Shown: one piece after another, positions 1-7,935 of the stretch
How positions within the stretch are numbered: the stretch's first letter is position 1
Layout: each line of letters opens with the position of its first letter
Assembly (NCBI GenBank): GCA_014803435.1
Contig: JACYFD010000004.1
Coordinates: 434,001-498,000, forward strand
Direction: 5' to 3'
Origin: Cellulosimicrobium terreum
Lineage (GTDB): Bacteria; Actinomycetota; Actinomycetes; Actinomycetales; Cellulomonadaceae
Length of the DNA: 64,000 nucleotides
Notes under the pieces: model-generated
Database searches by the model: none
Seen by the model: only the letters and a program-made list of their open reading frames with translations
What the model was told of the DNA's origin: nothing
Translations under genes and position numbers: made by a program

Positions 1-400
1 AGCTCACGAACGCGGAGCATCCCGGACGCACGTCTGGCTCGATGAGTCGCGTGTCGTTGCCTACTACACGCTCCTGCCATCAACGGTGACTACGAAGGGT
101 CTCCCGCGTGCCGTTCGGTCGGGGTTCAGCGGAGGCATCCCGGGGTTCACGATAGGAAAGCTGGCGCTCGACCAGACTCTTCGTGGTCGGAAGCTCGGAG
201 GGGACCTCCTCGTCGACGCGCTTGCCTCGGTGGTCTCGGCGGCGGACCACGTCGGTGGTCGGGTGATCATGGTCGAGGCCATCGACAACAAGGCGTTCTC
301 CTTCTACGAGAGCGCTGGGTTCGAGGGGATCGCCTCGAGCTACGAGCTGTGGATGGCCCTCGATACCGCGCGAGAGGCGCTCAACGGCCTTCGGGCATGA
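1..400 (+). CDS. GNAT N-acetyltransferase, TacT-like toxin candidate (5' truncated by window)
   Basis: The frame is open from the first base, so the start lies outside the window. The visible 132 residues carry a GNAT fold: a strand ending in FTIGKLALDQ, then the acetyl-CoA binding loop RGRKLGG and a helix, then VEAIDNKAFSFYESAGFE, the usual C-terminal GNAT block. This pattern closely resembles TacT-type toxins, which acetylate charged tRNA and pair with a small RHH/DUF1778 antitoxin encoded just upstream. That upstream region is not visible, so the toxin role is inferred. The gene converges on the leftward tail gene across a strong hairpin. It could be phage cargo or host DNA beyond the left attachment site. 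An ordinary GNAT enzyme is the alternative. Confidence 0.7.
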   Translation, partial: AHERGASRTHVWLDESRVVAYYTLLPSTVTTKGLPRAVRSGFSGGIPGFTIGKLALDQTLRGRKLGGDLLVDALASVVSAADHVGGRVIMVEAIDNKAFSFYESAGFEGIASSYELWMALDTAREALNGLRA

Positions 401-408
401 CGCCGAAC

Positions 409-444
409 AGCGCCCCCGCCCTCCCGAAGGAGGACGGGGGCGCT
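409..444. terminator. Bidirectional hairpin between convergent genes
   Basis: A 16-nt arm starting AGCGCCCCCG pairs with an arm ending CGGGGGCGCT around a tetraloop, with one mismatch-like step inside the stem. It sits between the stop of the GNAT gene and the stop of the leftward tail protein gene, where it can end both transcripts. No long T tract follows on either side, as is common in high-GC actinobacteria. Confidence 0.75.
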
Positions 445-461
445 GCCGTGTGCATGCTGGG

Positions 462-2168
462 TCAGGCGATTGTGTCGGCCATGGCGCGGCCCCACATGGC
501 GTACACCGTGGGCAGGTAGTGCGCGGTGTTGTCGGCGGTCAGGCCGAGCGACAGCAGGGCGTTGTACCCGCCGGTGACCTGGTGGACGTCGAGCAGGGGC
601 AAGTCGAGGTCGTCCGCGGCGTCGTACAACGCGGCGAGGAACGGCCACCACACGTTCGGCGTGTTGCGCAGCTGCCCCGGCAGCGGCATGGCGTGCAGCA
701 CGACGTCCGCGCTGGGGAACCTGTTCCGGATGATCTCGAGCCCGGTCCGGAACTGCGCCGGGTCCACCGGCGGGTTGACCGCGTCGAACAGGCCGAACCC
801 GACATGCACGACGTCGAACGCGAGGTCCGCCGGGTAGTCGGTCACGGAACGCGCCAGGTCGTACCCGGTCGTCAACGGGTCCTTGCCCCACGACCCGACC
901 ACCCGTGACCCGGACGTCGCGAGGTTGTGCACCGCGAGGCCACCGACCGCGGAGTTGCGGACCTCGACCGTGGAGAAGATCGTCGCGTACGCCACGTTCG
1001 TGACCCGCACCTTCGCCCCGACCGGGATCGTCGCCCCAGACAGCACCGCGACCTTCCACTTCGACGTCGACGAACCGACCACGGTGCGGAAGTTCGCGCC
1101 CGAGCTGGCGCCGCTCACCGAGATGGAGAACCCCGTCACCGTGCTGCCAAAGTTGTCGTAGTAGATGACGCGGACCGTGTCGCCGGCGACGTCGGTCGTG
1201 AACTCCATGTACTGCCCGACCGGGGGTGTCGGCGTCACTGTCGCGCCCTGCGCCGACGAGTACGCGACCCTCGGGTCGGCGTACGCCTGGTCCTTCCACC
1301 GCACCAGGCCCGTCGACCCGACCGGGATCCCCGTCAGCTGCGCCAGGCGCCGCTCGTAGAACCGGGGCGCGGAGTCCAGGCGCGCGAACCGTGTCGTTGA
1401 GCCGTCGGGCTGCGGGCCGACGTCGAGGCCCGTGCACCCGCCCATGATCGAGTCCCCGAGCCACAGCTCGTTACACCACTGCTTGGCGGCCGTGTAGTCC
1501 TGCCGGCCGGCGCGCGCGAGCGCGGCCCGCCACCGGCGCGTGTTCGACCGCTTCAGGTTGTACGCGCACGTGACCGGGTCGATCGTGCGCGCCGCGGCGG
1601 ACGCGTAGTCCGACGGCAGCGGGTTCAGCTGCGGGTACCCGCGCAACGCGGTGTCGACCCGGGCGACCTGCGCGGTCAGGCCGACGATGTTCACGTCTCC
1701 GCCGTTGTCGGGGCCGGTCCCGTTGATCGTGCGCACGGACCCGGCAACGGCCGCTGTTGACGCGGACACGGCGGCCTGCCGCGACACCTCGGCCGCGGCC
1801 GCGGAGGTCGCTGCGGCGCCCTGGGCGGCGCCCGCTGTGGTGGCGGACGCGGCCGCGTACGCGCGCATGACGGCGTCGAAGTTCAGCGGTCCTCGCACCC
1901 CGGACCCGGCGTGGTACCAGTCGAGGTACAGGTCCGCGAGGACGCCGCCGGGTGCGTTGTCCGAGTCGATCCACACGGGTGGGACGGTCAGCGCGGACGT
2001 GACGGTGACGGTCGACCCGACGATGAGGTCGCCGGCGCTGTTGTGGATCGGGAACGGGGTGGTGGTGTCGCGCGTGACGATCGTGATCGCCTCCCCGACG
2101 AGGGCGGGGGTGAGCTCGCCGGTGGTGGCGTCGCGGACCTGGGCGTCGTCCACGCGGTACATGACCAT
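462..2168 (-). CDS. Tail fibre-like protein with C-terminal SGNH/GDSL hydrolase domain
   Basis: 568 residues. The N-terminal part (about 1-190) is a phage tail-type region with an Ala-rich helical stretch near 105-145 and a 'INGTGPDNGGDVNI' segment typical of tail fibre repeats. The C-terminal part has the SGNH hydrolase block I motif LWLGDSIMGG near residue 237, an internal beta domain, a block III-like GFGLFDAVN segment and a late Asp/His region. It probably binds or trims surface polysaccharide esters during adsorption (inference). GAGGAG lies upstream of the ATG. It is the last gene of the late operon, downstream of endolysin and holin, an unusual place for a fibre gene. Confidence 0.75.
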   Translation of the reverse strand: MVMYRVDDAQVRDATTGELTPALVGEAITIVTRDTTTPFPIHNSAGDLIVGSTVTVTSALTVPPVWIDSDNAPGGVLADLYLDWYHAGSGVRGPLNFDAVMRAYAAASATTAGAAQGAAATSAAAAEVSRQAAVSASTAAVAGSVRTINGTGPDNGGDVNIVGLTAQVARVDTALRGYPQLNPLPSDYASAAARTIDPVTCAYNLKRSNTRRWRAALARAGRQDYTAAKQWCNELWLGDSIMGGCTGLDVGPQPDGSTTRFARLDSAPRFYERRLAQLTGIPVGSTGLVRWKDQAYADPRVAYSSAQGATVTPTPPVGQYMEFTTDVAGDTVRVIYYDNFGSTVTGFSISVSGASSGANFRTVVGSSTSKWKVAVLSGATIPVGAKVRVTNVAYATIFSTVEVRNSAVGGLAVHNLATSGSRVVGSWGKDPLTTGYDLARSVTDYPADLAFDVVHVGFGLFDAVNPPVDPAQFRTGLEIIRNRFPSADVVLHAMPLPGQLRNTPNVWWPFLAALYDAADDLDLPLLDVHQVTGGYNALLSLGLTADNTAHYLPTVYAMWGRAMADTIA

Positions 2169-2219
2169 CAGGTGGTCTCCTCAGTCGTCGTCGGGTCGGG
2201 GGTCGCGGGCACGCGCAGG

Positions 2220-2594
2220 TCAGCTCTTCGGGTCGGGCAAGGGGTCGCGGCCCTCGATCGCGCGCATGTCGTCGACGACGGCGCGCTCGTCGGGCGTGAG
2301 GGTCGTGATGTCGTACGCGCCGTCGGAGCCCGGGGTGATGTAGGTCGGGGTCTTCGCGGAGCCGAGGACGAGACGTGTCACCCAGTCCGGGACGTGCGGT
2401 TCGAGCCAGCGCCACAGGGCGTACCAGACGAGGATCACGGCCGCGGTCACCGCGGCGACGGCGACGTCGGACGTGAGGAGCTCGACGACCTCAGCGGGCA
2501 GGACCCAGGTCGCGAGGACCCACGTCACGATCGAGCCCCACAGGGCGGGGACGGCGGTGCGCAGGTACGACACCGCGCGGTCGGAGATGTTCAC
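2220..2594 (-). CDS. Holin candidate
   Basis: 124 residues with two hydrophobic segments (about 12-34 and 44-63), followed by a charged C-terminal tail rich in Asp and Pro. Size, topology and position directly downstream of the endolysin gene fit a phage holin, which would permeabilise the membrane to release the endolysin. The GTG start is chosen because AAGGAG lies 9 bases upstream, 15 bases after the endolysin stop. No family-specific motif is recognised, so the call rests on topology and context. Confidence 0.75.
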   Translation of the reverse strand: MNISDRAVSYLRTAVPALWGSIVTWVLATWVLPAEVVELLTSDVAVAAVTAAVILVWYALWRWLEPHVPDWVTRLVLGSAKTPTYITPGSDGAYDITTLTPDERAVVDDMRAIEGRDPLPDPKS

Positions 2595-2608
2595 GGCGTG
2601 TGCTCCTT

Positions 2609-3499
2609 CTACTTGATGAGGCCGAGGTTGAGCGCCTTCTGCAGCGCGATGTTGCGGCGCGACGAGGTGAGGTCCTTCGTGGTGGACAGGGGTCCGCTGG
2701 TGAGGAAGCGGTGCTGCCGGTTGAGGTCGTTGAGGTACTTCACGAACGCGACCCGGTCGCGAGAGCCCCAGCGGCCGGTGACCTTGAGCGGCCCACCCGT
2801 TAGGAACTTCCGCTGCGCGTTGCGGGCGTTGATCGAGCGCTGCACCGCGGCCTTGAGGGACGACGTCAGGGACGAAATCTTCCCGTCGACCGGGCTGCCC
2901 TCGGCGCGCTGCCACGCGCTGATCGTCTTCGGGCCGAGGCGGCCGTCCGTGACGAGCGGGCCGTTGGCACCGGGTGAGCGGAGCCGGCGCACGCGCGCGG
3001 CCGCGGCCGCGATGTCCGAGGTCTTCTTGCCGGGACGCACCTGGAAGTGCATGGCGTCGCGGTACGGCACCCTGTAGTCCAGGCCCCACTGAATGACGCC
3101 CGCGCTCGTGCTCGTGGTCCCGTTGACCTCGGCGAGGATCTCGCGGACCTCGGCCACCTGCTTGACCGTGAACCCGTCGTCGTAGCTCGAGCCGCGCTTG
3201 CTCGCAGGGAGCAGGATCTCGTAGGGGTGCCGTGGCGTGCCGTTCGCCCAGTAGCCGTTGAGGTCGATCGCGGTCGCGCTCATGTGGTTCGAGTCCGCGT
3301 CGCCCCGGTTTCCGCTCGGGGTGCGGTACGAGGACCGGTGTGTGACGCGTTCGACGCGGTTGTGGAACTCTTCGGCGATGTAGCGGAACACGTCCGTCAG
3401 GTCGCCCTTGAGGACCGTGAACGACAGGCCGTTCACGGTGAAGGTCGCGAGGGCTGACGCCGGCGGTGCGAGCGTGAACCCGTTGTTCGTCTTGGCCAT
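2609..3499 (-). CDS. Endolysin, M15 (VanY-like) peptidase
   Basis: 296 residues. The N-terminal half matches M15 peptidases that cut peptide stems of peptidoglycan: SNHMSATAIDLNGYW supplies the zinc-binding His and Asp, and DAMHFQV the later catalytic/zinc-binding part. The C-terminal half contains repeated peptidoglycan-binding-like helical units with the recurring pattern 'FLTGGPL/FLTSGPL' and 'DGRLGPKTISAWQ', likely for cell wall binding. No signal peptide is visible, which fits holin-dependent export. The ATG is preceded by GGAGG at good spacing. A role in host lysis follows from domain content and the adjacent holin. Confidence 0.88.
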   Translation of the reverse strand: MAKTNNGFTLAPPASALATFTVNGLSFTVLKGDLTDVFRYIAEEFHNRVERVTHRSSYRTPSGNRGDADSNHMSATAIDLNGYWANGTPRHPYEILLPASKRGSSYDDGFTVKQVAEVREILAEVNGTTSTSAGVIQWGLDYRVPYRDAMHFQVRPGKKTSDIAAAAARVRRLRSPGANGPLVTDGRLGPKTISAWQRAEGSPVDGKISSLTSSLKAAVQRSINARNAQRKFLTGGPLKVTGRWGSRDRVAFVKYLNDLNRQHRFLTSGPLSTTKDLTSSRRNIALQKALNLGLIK

Positions 3500-3570
3500 G
3501 GGGAACCTCCGGGGATGACGAAGCCCCGGACCGCGCGGGGCGGGCCGGGGCCGGGGGATGGGTGGTGGAG

Positions 3571-4245
3571 CTAGGCGGCGACGCAGATCGTGGCCTGCCG
3601 CCACGCCTGCGTCGTCGGGATGAACGGGTCGGTGCGGGTCTGCACCCAGTACGACGTCGCGGTCATGCCGTCGGGGCAGGCCGGGCCTGGCGGGCCCTGG
3701 GCGCCGGTCGCACCCGTGTCGCCCTTCGGCCCGGTCGCGCCGTCCTTGCCGTCGACACCGTCCTCGCCGGCAGGCCCAGCGGCACCGGCGGGGCCCGCGC
3801 TGCCGGTCGCCCCCGTTGCGCCGTCCGCACCCACATCGCCTGGGGTTCCGGGCGCACCGGCCTCGCCGGCGACCCCGCGACCACCGGGCGACCCGGTCGG
3901 GCCGGGAGCGCCCTCCTCACCGCTCTCCCCGTCGACGCCGGCGACGCCGGACCGGCCGGGAGGGCCCTGCACGCCCTGCGGCCCGCGAGCACCCTGCGGA
4001 CCCGGCACGGACACGACGTCGGACTCGGCGTCCGGCACGTCGACCGGATCCTCACCGGTCTCGGCGAGACGGTCGTTGGCCTCGTCAACCGCAGCCTGCA
4101 GGGCCGCGATCTCCCGCTGCTGCTGGTCACGCTCGCGCGCACCGACGTCCAGCTGACCGAGGACGACGATCACGCCGATACCGATCACGGCGAGCGACGT
4201 CGCGATGATGAGCCACGGGACCCACTTGCCGATCCTGCGCATCAC
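3571..4245 (-). CDS. Membrane-anchored collagen-like repeat protein
   Basis: 224 residues: an N-terminal transmembrane helix (about 9-31), a short coiled coil (35-65), then about 38 Gly-X-Y triplets (about 80-190) such as [13 protein letters not shown], and a C-terminal cap with three Cys. Collagen-like repeats are common in phage tail fibres as trimeric stalks, but a fibre with a membrane anchor is unusual. It may be a lysis-stage or surface protein of the lysogen. Start is GTG or the ATG three bases later, overlapping the upstream gene. Function is unknown. Confidence 0.8.
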   Translation of the reverse strand: MMRRIGKWVPWLIIATSLAVIGIGVIVVLGQLDVGARERDQQQREIAALQAAVDEANDRLAETGEDPVDVPDAESDVVSVPGPQGARGPQGVQGPPGRSGVAGVDGESGEEGAPGPTGSPGGRGVAGEAGAPGTPGDVGADGATGATGSAGPAGAAGPAGEDGVDGKDGATGPKGDTGATGAQGPPGPACPDGMTATSYWVQTRTDPFIPTTQAWRQATICVAA

Positions 4246-4646
4246 GCACCGCCTCTCGCGACGAGCAAGTTCGCGACGAACAGCGCGATGGGGAGGAGGA
4301 GCCCCGCGGCGAGCCAGCGAAGGTTGTTCGCGGACTTGTCCTGCCGGTCCGCGGCCGCCTTCTCGTTCTTCTCCCGAGCCGCACGTTCATCGGCGATGCC
4401 CGACTTGAACGTGGCCTCGAGCGCGAGGACCTGCTTCTCGCGGGCCCTGCGTTCGTCCGCGATCTGCTGCCCCCGCGCGACGCGCTCGTCCGCGATGTCC
4501 CGCCCCTGCTCGTCGAGGCGCTCGTCCACGCGCCGGGACTCGGCCTGGAACATGTCCTTCGTGACGACCTGGTCGAGCTTCCCGTCGACCGTGCGCAGCA
4601 GCCGCATCAGCTCCCACGCGCTGGGTTCCGTCTCCGGCGGGGTCAC
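4242..4646 (-). CDS. Coiled-coil protein with C-terminal membrane helix (XhlA-like candidate)
   Basis: 134 residues. A long, highly charged helix (about 15-108) with repeated DERxARxxQ segments predicts a coiled coil, and ends in a single hydrophobic helix (about 110-130, [21 protein letters not shown]). This layout resembles XhlA/hemolysin-type phage lysis accessory proteins that assist holins. It lies between tail and lysis genes and overlaps both neighbours by four bases. It could instead be a tail-associated membrane protein. The GTG start is set by the GTGA overlap. Confidence 0.65.
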   Translation of the reverse strand: MTPPETEPSAWELMRLLRTVDGKLDQVVTKDMFQAESRRVDERLDEQGRDIADERVARGQQIADERRAREKQVLALEATFKSGIADERAAREKNEKAAADRQDKSANNLRWLAAGLLLPIALFVANLLVARGGA

Positions 4647-5761
4647 CAGTCGTTCCCGGCGCTGATCTCGACCCACTCGGCACGGAACGCGTATCCGGCG
4701 AGGTCGTAGGACGCGATCCCGTCGTTGCCACCCACACGCCGCACCCAGACCCGCACGACCCGTGCGTCCCCCGCCGAGACGATCGCGCCAGCGGTGATCG
4801 CGACGTGGTGCCGCATCCCGTCCGCGCCCGGCGGGACACCCAGCACCTGCGACGCGATCACCGACCCGCTACCGGGCTCGTTCGCGGACCCGGACTCCGC
4901 CCATTCGACGTCGACCCGCCACCCGTTGCCCGCCTGGAAGTCCAGATCCAGGTAGGTGTCGATCCGGAGCATCCGGGGGAAGAGCTTCACCGGGATGTTC
5001 ATGCCGTAGTGGCGGAAGTAGCCCGACGAGGGGCGGATGTTCGTGCCGGTCGTCTCCGGCGTGTAGTCAGCGAACCAGCCCGAACGGGCGCGCTCCTGTC
5101 GAGCCAGCGGGACCGTGCCCGCGACCATGACGCCGTCGCCGTCGAACCACGTCTCCCGCACCAGCTCGGTGGAACCGTTCGCCGCGATGTCCTTGCGCCA
5201 CACCGTCCCGTCGCGCACGACCCGAGAGCCCACCGGCGCGTTCCCCAGCCCGGTGAGGGGTCGCGCCAGGACCGTCGGGCCGATGCGTCGACGCCAGTCC
5301 CGCACCGCCGCCTGGTTCAGCGACTGCCCCTGCTTGCGCGTGATCGCGAACAGCGGCAGGTCCATCAGGACGCCGTCCTGGTTGTACGACGGGGTCGACG
5401 ACGACCCCTCCACGCCCGGGATGCGGACGAGCCGGCACGGGCCCGGGTCCGTGGAGAAGGTGCCGGCGTCGTACCGCACCACCACCAGGTCCGTGCGGCC
5501 GACGCTCGGGTTCGTCGACGCCGGGATGGTGACGGTCTGCGTCTCACCCTGCGCGATGCGGTGCAACGCCCCGGCCACGACCGACGTGGAGTCCTGAGTC
5601 GCAGACCCGAGAACCGCGTTGTCGCTCCCGGTCGGCAGGGTGAGCTTGTACGCCGACCCGTCACGGTCCCCGACGATGCCCGGTTCGGCGCCGAAGATGT
5701 GACGCCACTGCGCCACCGTGAACGGGGTGTTCGGCAGCCCCCACGACTCCTGCGCCATCAC
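4643..5761 (-). CDS. Minor tail / upper baseplate-like protein
   Basis: 372 residues (371 from the ATG three bases inside). The N-terminal region (about 1-180) resembles phage minor tail proteins that open with a 'WRHIFGAEPGIVGDRDGSAYKL' type segment, with a central segment on receptor-distal tail structure. The C-terminal half is beta-rich with many aromatic residues, typical of carbohydrate-binding or fibre-attachment domains. It follows the two tail tip genes in the late operon. The role in the tail tip is inferred from order; the receptor-binding alternative cannot be excluded. Confidence 0.7.
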   Translation of the reverse strand: MMAQESWGLPNTPFTVAQWRHIFGAEPGIVGDRDGSAYKLTLPTGSDNAVLGSATQDSTSVVAGALHRIAQGETQTVTIPASTNPSVGRTDLVVVRYDAGTFSTDPGPCRLVRIPGVEGSSSTPSYNQDGVLMDLPLFAITRKQGQSLNQAAVRDWRRRIGPTVLARPLTGLGNAPVGSRVVRDGTVWRKDIAANGSTELVRETWFDGDGVMVAGTVPLARQERARSGWFADYTPETTGTNIRPSSGYFRHYGMNIPVKLFPRMLRIDTYLDLDFQAGNGWRVDVEWAESGSANEPGSGSVIASQVLGVPPGADGMRHHVAITAGAIVSAGDARVVRVWVRRVGGNDGIASYDLAGYAFRAEWVEISAGNDW

Positions 5762-6957
5762 AGACCCCTCTCGACCACGTTGATGCGGCGCATCGCGTTC
5801 GCGACCCGCCGCGCTTCCTTCGTCGTGCCCACGGCCGCACCAGGTGTCCCGACTGCGACCTTCCGCACGGTCGGCGCGCCGCGGCGTACCGTCGTCGTGA
5901 CCTCACGCACCACGTTGTCCGACAGGGCCTCCGGGATCCCTGGCAGCTCCACTCCGACCCGGTACCCGACCCGGTAGTCACGCCAGTACCGGACGTCCGC
6001 CGAGTCCGACACCGTGAACGTGATCGACGTCGGCGACGCCCCGTCCTCCAGGGCCTTCGCCCCGGCACGCGCGATGTCCGCGACGTCGTCGGTCTGCCGT
6101 TGGTCGACGAGGAGCTCACGCCGCGCACCCCACAGGGCGACGGCGGCCTCGTCGGCGAACCGGGCGCCGGCGCGGGCCTCCTCCTGCCCGGCAGCGAACA
6201 CGACCGCGTCCGTCACCTCACCGGCCTCAAGCGTGTAGTCGAGGTCGGTGACGAACGCGGTCGCACGCAGACTGTCGACGTCGCCGAACACGACGTTCGC
6301 GGACACGTCGACGACGGGCGCGACCGTGAGCAGCAGCCGCGGAGTTCCGGTGGACTCGTCGTGCACCACGTTGACGCGCAGCCCGCCGCCTTCCGCCAGG
6401 TCGTGCACCAGGGTGCCGAGGTTGTCCATGCGCGCCTTGACGGTCGTCGTGCCGCCGCGCCCCAGCGAGGACGGCAGGACGAGCCCGGGTATGCGGCGCC
6501 GGGCGATCGGGGCGGCCGGACCCGCGTTCGCCGCGATGTACCCCAGGAGCACAGTCTCGACGGGCCCGGTGCGAATGTCGTGCGACGTCGAGAACGTCGA
6601 CATGGTGGTCGTCAGGTCGTGGGCCGGGTTCGGGAAGCAGAGCCGCTGGGCGAGGACGTCCCGGTCCGAGACGAACCCGACCTGCACCACGTTCTCGACC
6701 CGACCCGTCTTCGGGTCGACGGACCGGGTGCGGCGGATCGACCGTGCCTGACCCGACGTGACCTGCTCCCCGTCGAGGTCAACGATCATCCCCATGCCCG
6801 GCGCGAACACGCCGAGGACGTCCGCCGGCCCGGTCACGATCCACGTGTCGGGCAGGTTGTGCCGCTCCACCAGGGTGAGCTCGTGCCACCTCGACAGCGG
6901 GTTCAGGGTGCGGCCAAGGTTCGTGTCGCGCGGGTGCAGGTCCCACAGGCCGCTCAC
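5758..6957 (-). CDS. Minor tail protein, ReqiPepy6 Gp37-like
   Basis: 399 residues. The opening region with RTLNPLSRWHELTLVERHNLPDTW resembles the Gp37-like tail protein family of actinophages, whose members occupy the tail tip next to the distal tail protein. A long alpha/beta region follows, with a Thr/Arg-rich C-terminal tail. The GTG start overlaps the stop of the distal tail gene by four bases. Its place after Dit fits the tail-associated lysin/hub position of siphoviruses, but no peptidase or glycosidase motif is visible. Confidence 0.75.
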   Translation of the reverse strand: MSGLWDLHPRDTNLGRTLNPLSRWHELTLVERHNLPDTWIVTGPADVLGVFAPGMGMIVDLDGEQVTSGQARSIRRTRSVDPKTGRVENVVQVGFVSDRDVLAQRLCFPNPAHDLTTTMSTFSTSHDIRTGPVETVLLGYIAANAGPAAPIARRRIPGLVLPSSLGRGGTTTVKARMDNLGTLVHDLAEGGGLRVNVVHDESTGTPRLLLTVAPVVDVSANVVFGDVDSLRATAFVTDLDYTLEAGEVTDAVVFAAGQEEARAGARFADEAAVALWGARRELLVDQRQTDDVADIARAGAKALEDGASPTSITFTVSDSADVRYWRDYRVGYRVGVELPGIPEALSDNVVREVTTTVRRGAPTVRKVAVGTPGAAVGTTKEARRVANAMRRINVVERGL

Positions 6958-7925
6958 GTCAGCCCCCGGTACTTCCCGCGCCACCCCATGCGGATCTTCG
7001 TTGCCGCGGTTGCGCCCGGTGCGGCAACGTCGAGCACGTTCGTGCCCTTCGTGAACGGCGCCCGACGGGACCCGCGCGCGAGCTTGCCCGCCGCGGCCGC
7101 GCCGTTGAGACGAATGGATGCCCCGCGGGGGTCCGCGACGATCCGCAGCACCGACCCCGCAGCAACCCCTGTCGGGACGTCGATGCGCAGCCCCGTGGAC
7201 GCCGTCATCAGGACCGAGTCGGCAGGGCCGACGATCTCCACCCACGGGTGCACCGGACGTTCGGACGTCATGACGAGCTGCATGTCCTCGCCGATGACGT
7301 CCGACGGGGCCAGGGTGAGCTCCTGGAAGGGGAGCGCGAGCGGGTCCGACGCGGACGCCGCGAGGAACCCGGCGTCCGACGCGGCGACCGTGTACTCGAC
7401 GACCGTCTCCTCGAGGTCCTCCGGGAACGGTTGCGGCGCCTGGCAGGTCAGGACGAACTCGTCGTGGAACGGGGTGTCCCGACCGGCTCCCTCAAGGCCC
7501 GACTCGTACACCAGGCCGAGACGGCGCCGGCCCGACGCCGAGTCGCACACCAGGTAGAACCCGGCGTCACGCGTCGCCTCCTCGGGGTCCGTCAGGTCGC
7601 GCAGCTGCTGCACGACCTCCCACTGCTCCGCCTGGGTGCGGGACCGCACCGCGAACGGCAGCTGCACGGTCCGCACCGGGTACGTGACGTCCTCGACGAA
7701 CCCTCCGGGCACACCGGGAGCCCCACCGATCGACAGGTCGGACGGGGCGACACCGAGCCCGGTAGCACCCGCGAGCAGGCGCAGCACGCGCGCGTGCTGG
7801 GGCCGCGGGATCGACACCTTCCGGGTGCCGTCGAGCGACTCGAACCAGACGTCCCGTGAGTCCAGGCGTACGGCTTCGGGTGGGGGTGGCGGCTGGCGGA
7901 CGGTGGCGAGGATGAAGAAGGTCAC
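6954..7925 (-). CDS. Distal tail protein (Dit-like)
   Basis: 323 residues. It follows the tape measure gene, the usual place of Dit, which forms the ring joining tail tube and tip. The sequence shows a beta-rich N-terminal half with GTRKVSIPRPQ and 'RSRTQAEQWEVVQQLRDLTDPEE' (a Dit-type belt region), and a C-terminal galectin-like beta sandwich ending in WRGKYRGLT. The GTG start is 10 bases after the tape measure stop. The assignment rests on order plus fold-like features, not on a catalytic motif. Confidence 0.75.
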   Translation of the reverse strand: MTFFILATVRQPPPPPEAVRLDSRDVWFESLDGTRKVSIPRPQHARVLRLLAGATGLGVAPSDLSIGGAPGVPGGFVEDVTYPVRTVQLPFAVRSRTQAEQWEVVQQLRDLTDPEEATRDAGFYLVCDSASGRRRLGLVYESGLEGAGRDTPFHDEFVLTCQAPQPFPEDLEETVVEYTVAASDAGFLAASASDPLALPFQELTLAPSDVIGEDMQLVMTSERPVHPWVEIVGPADSVLMTASTGLRIDVPTGVAAGSVLRIVADPRGASIRLNGAAAAGKLARGSRRAPFTKGTNVLDVAAPGATAATKIRMGWRGKYRGLT

Positions 7926-7935
7926 CGCGGCCTCC

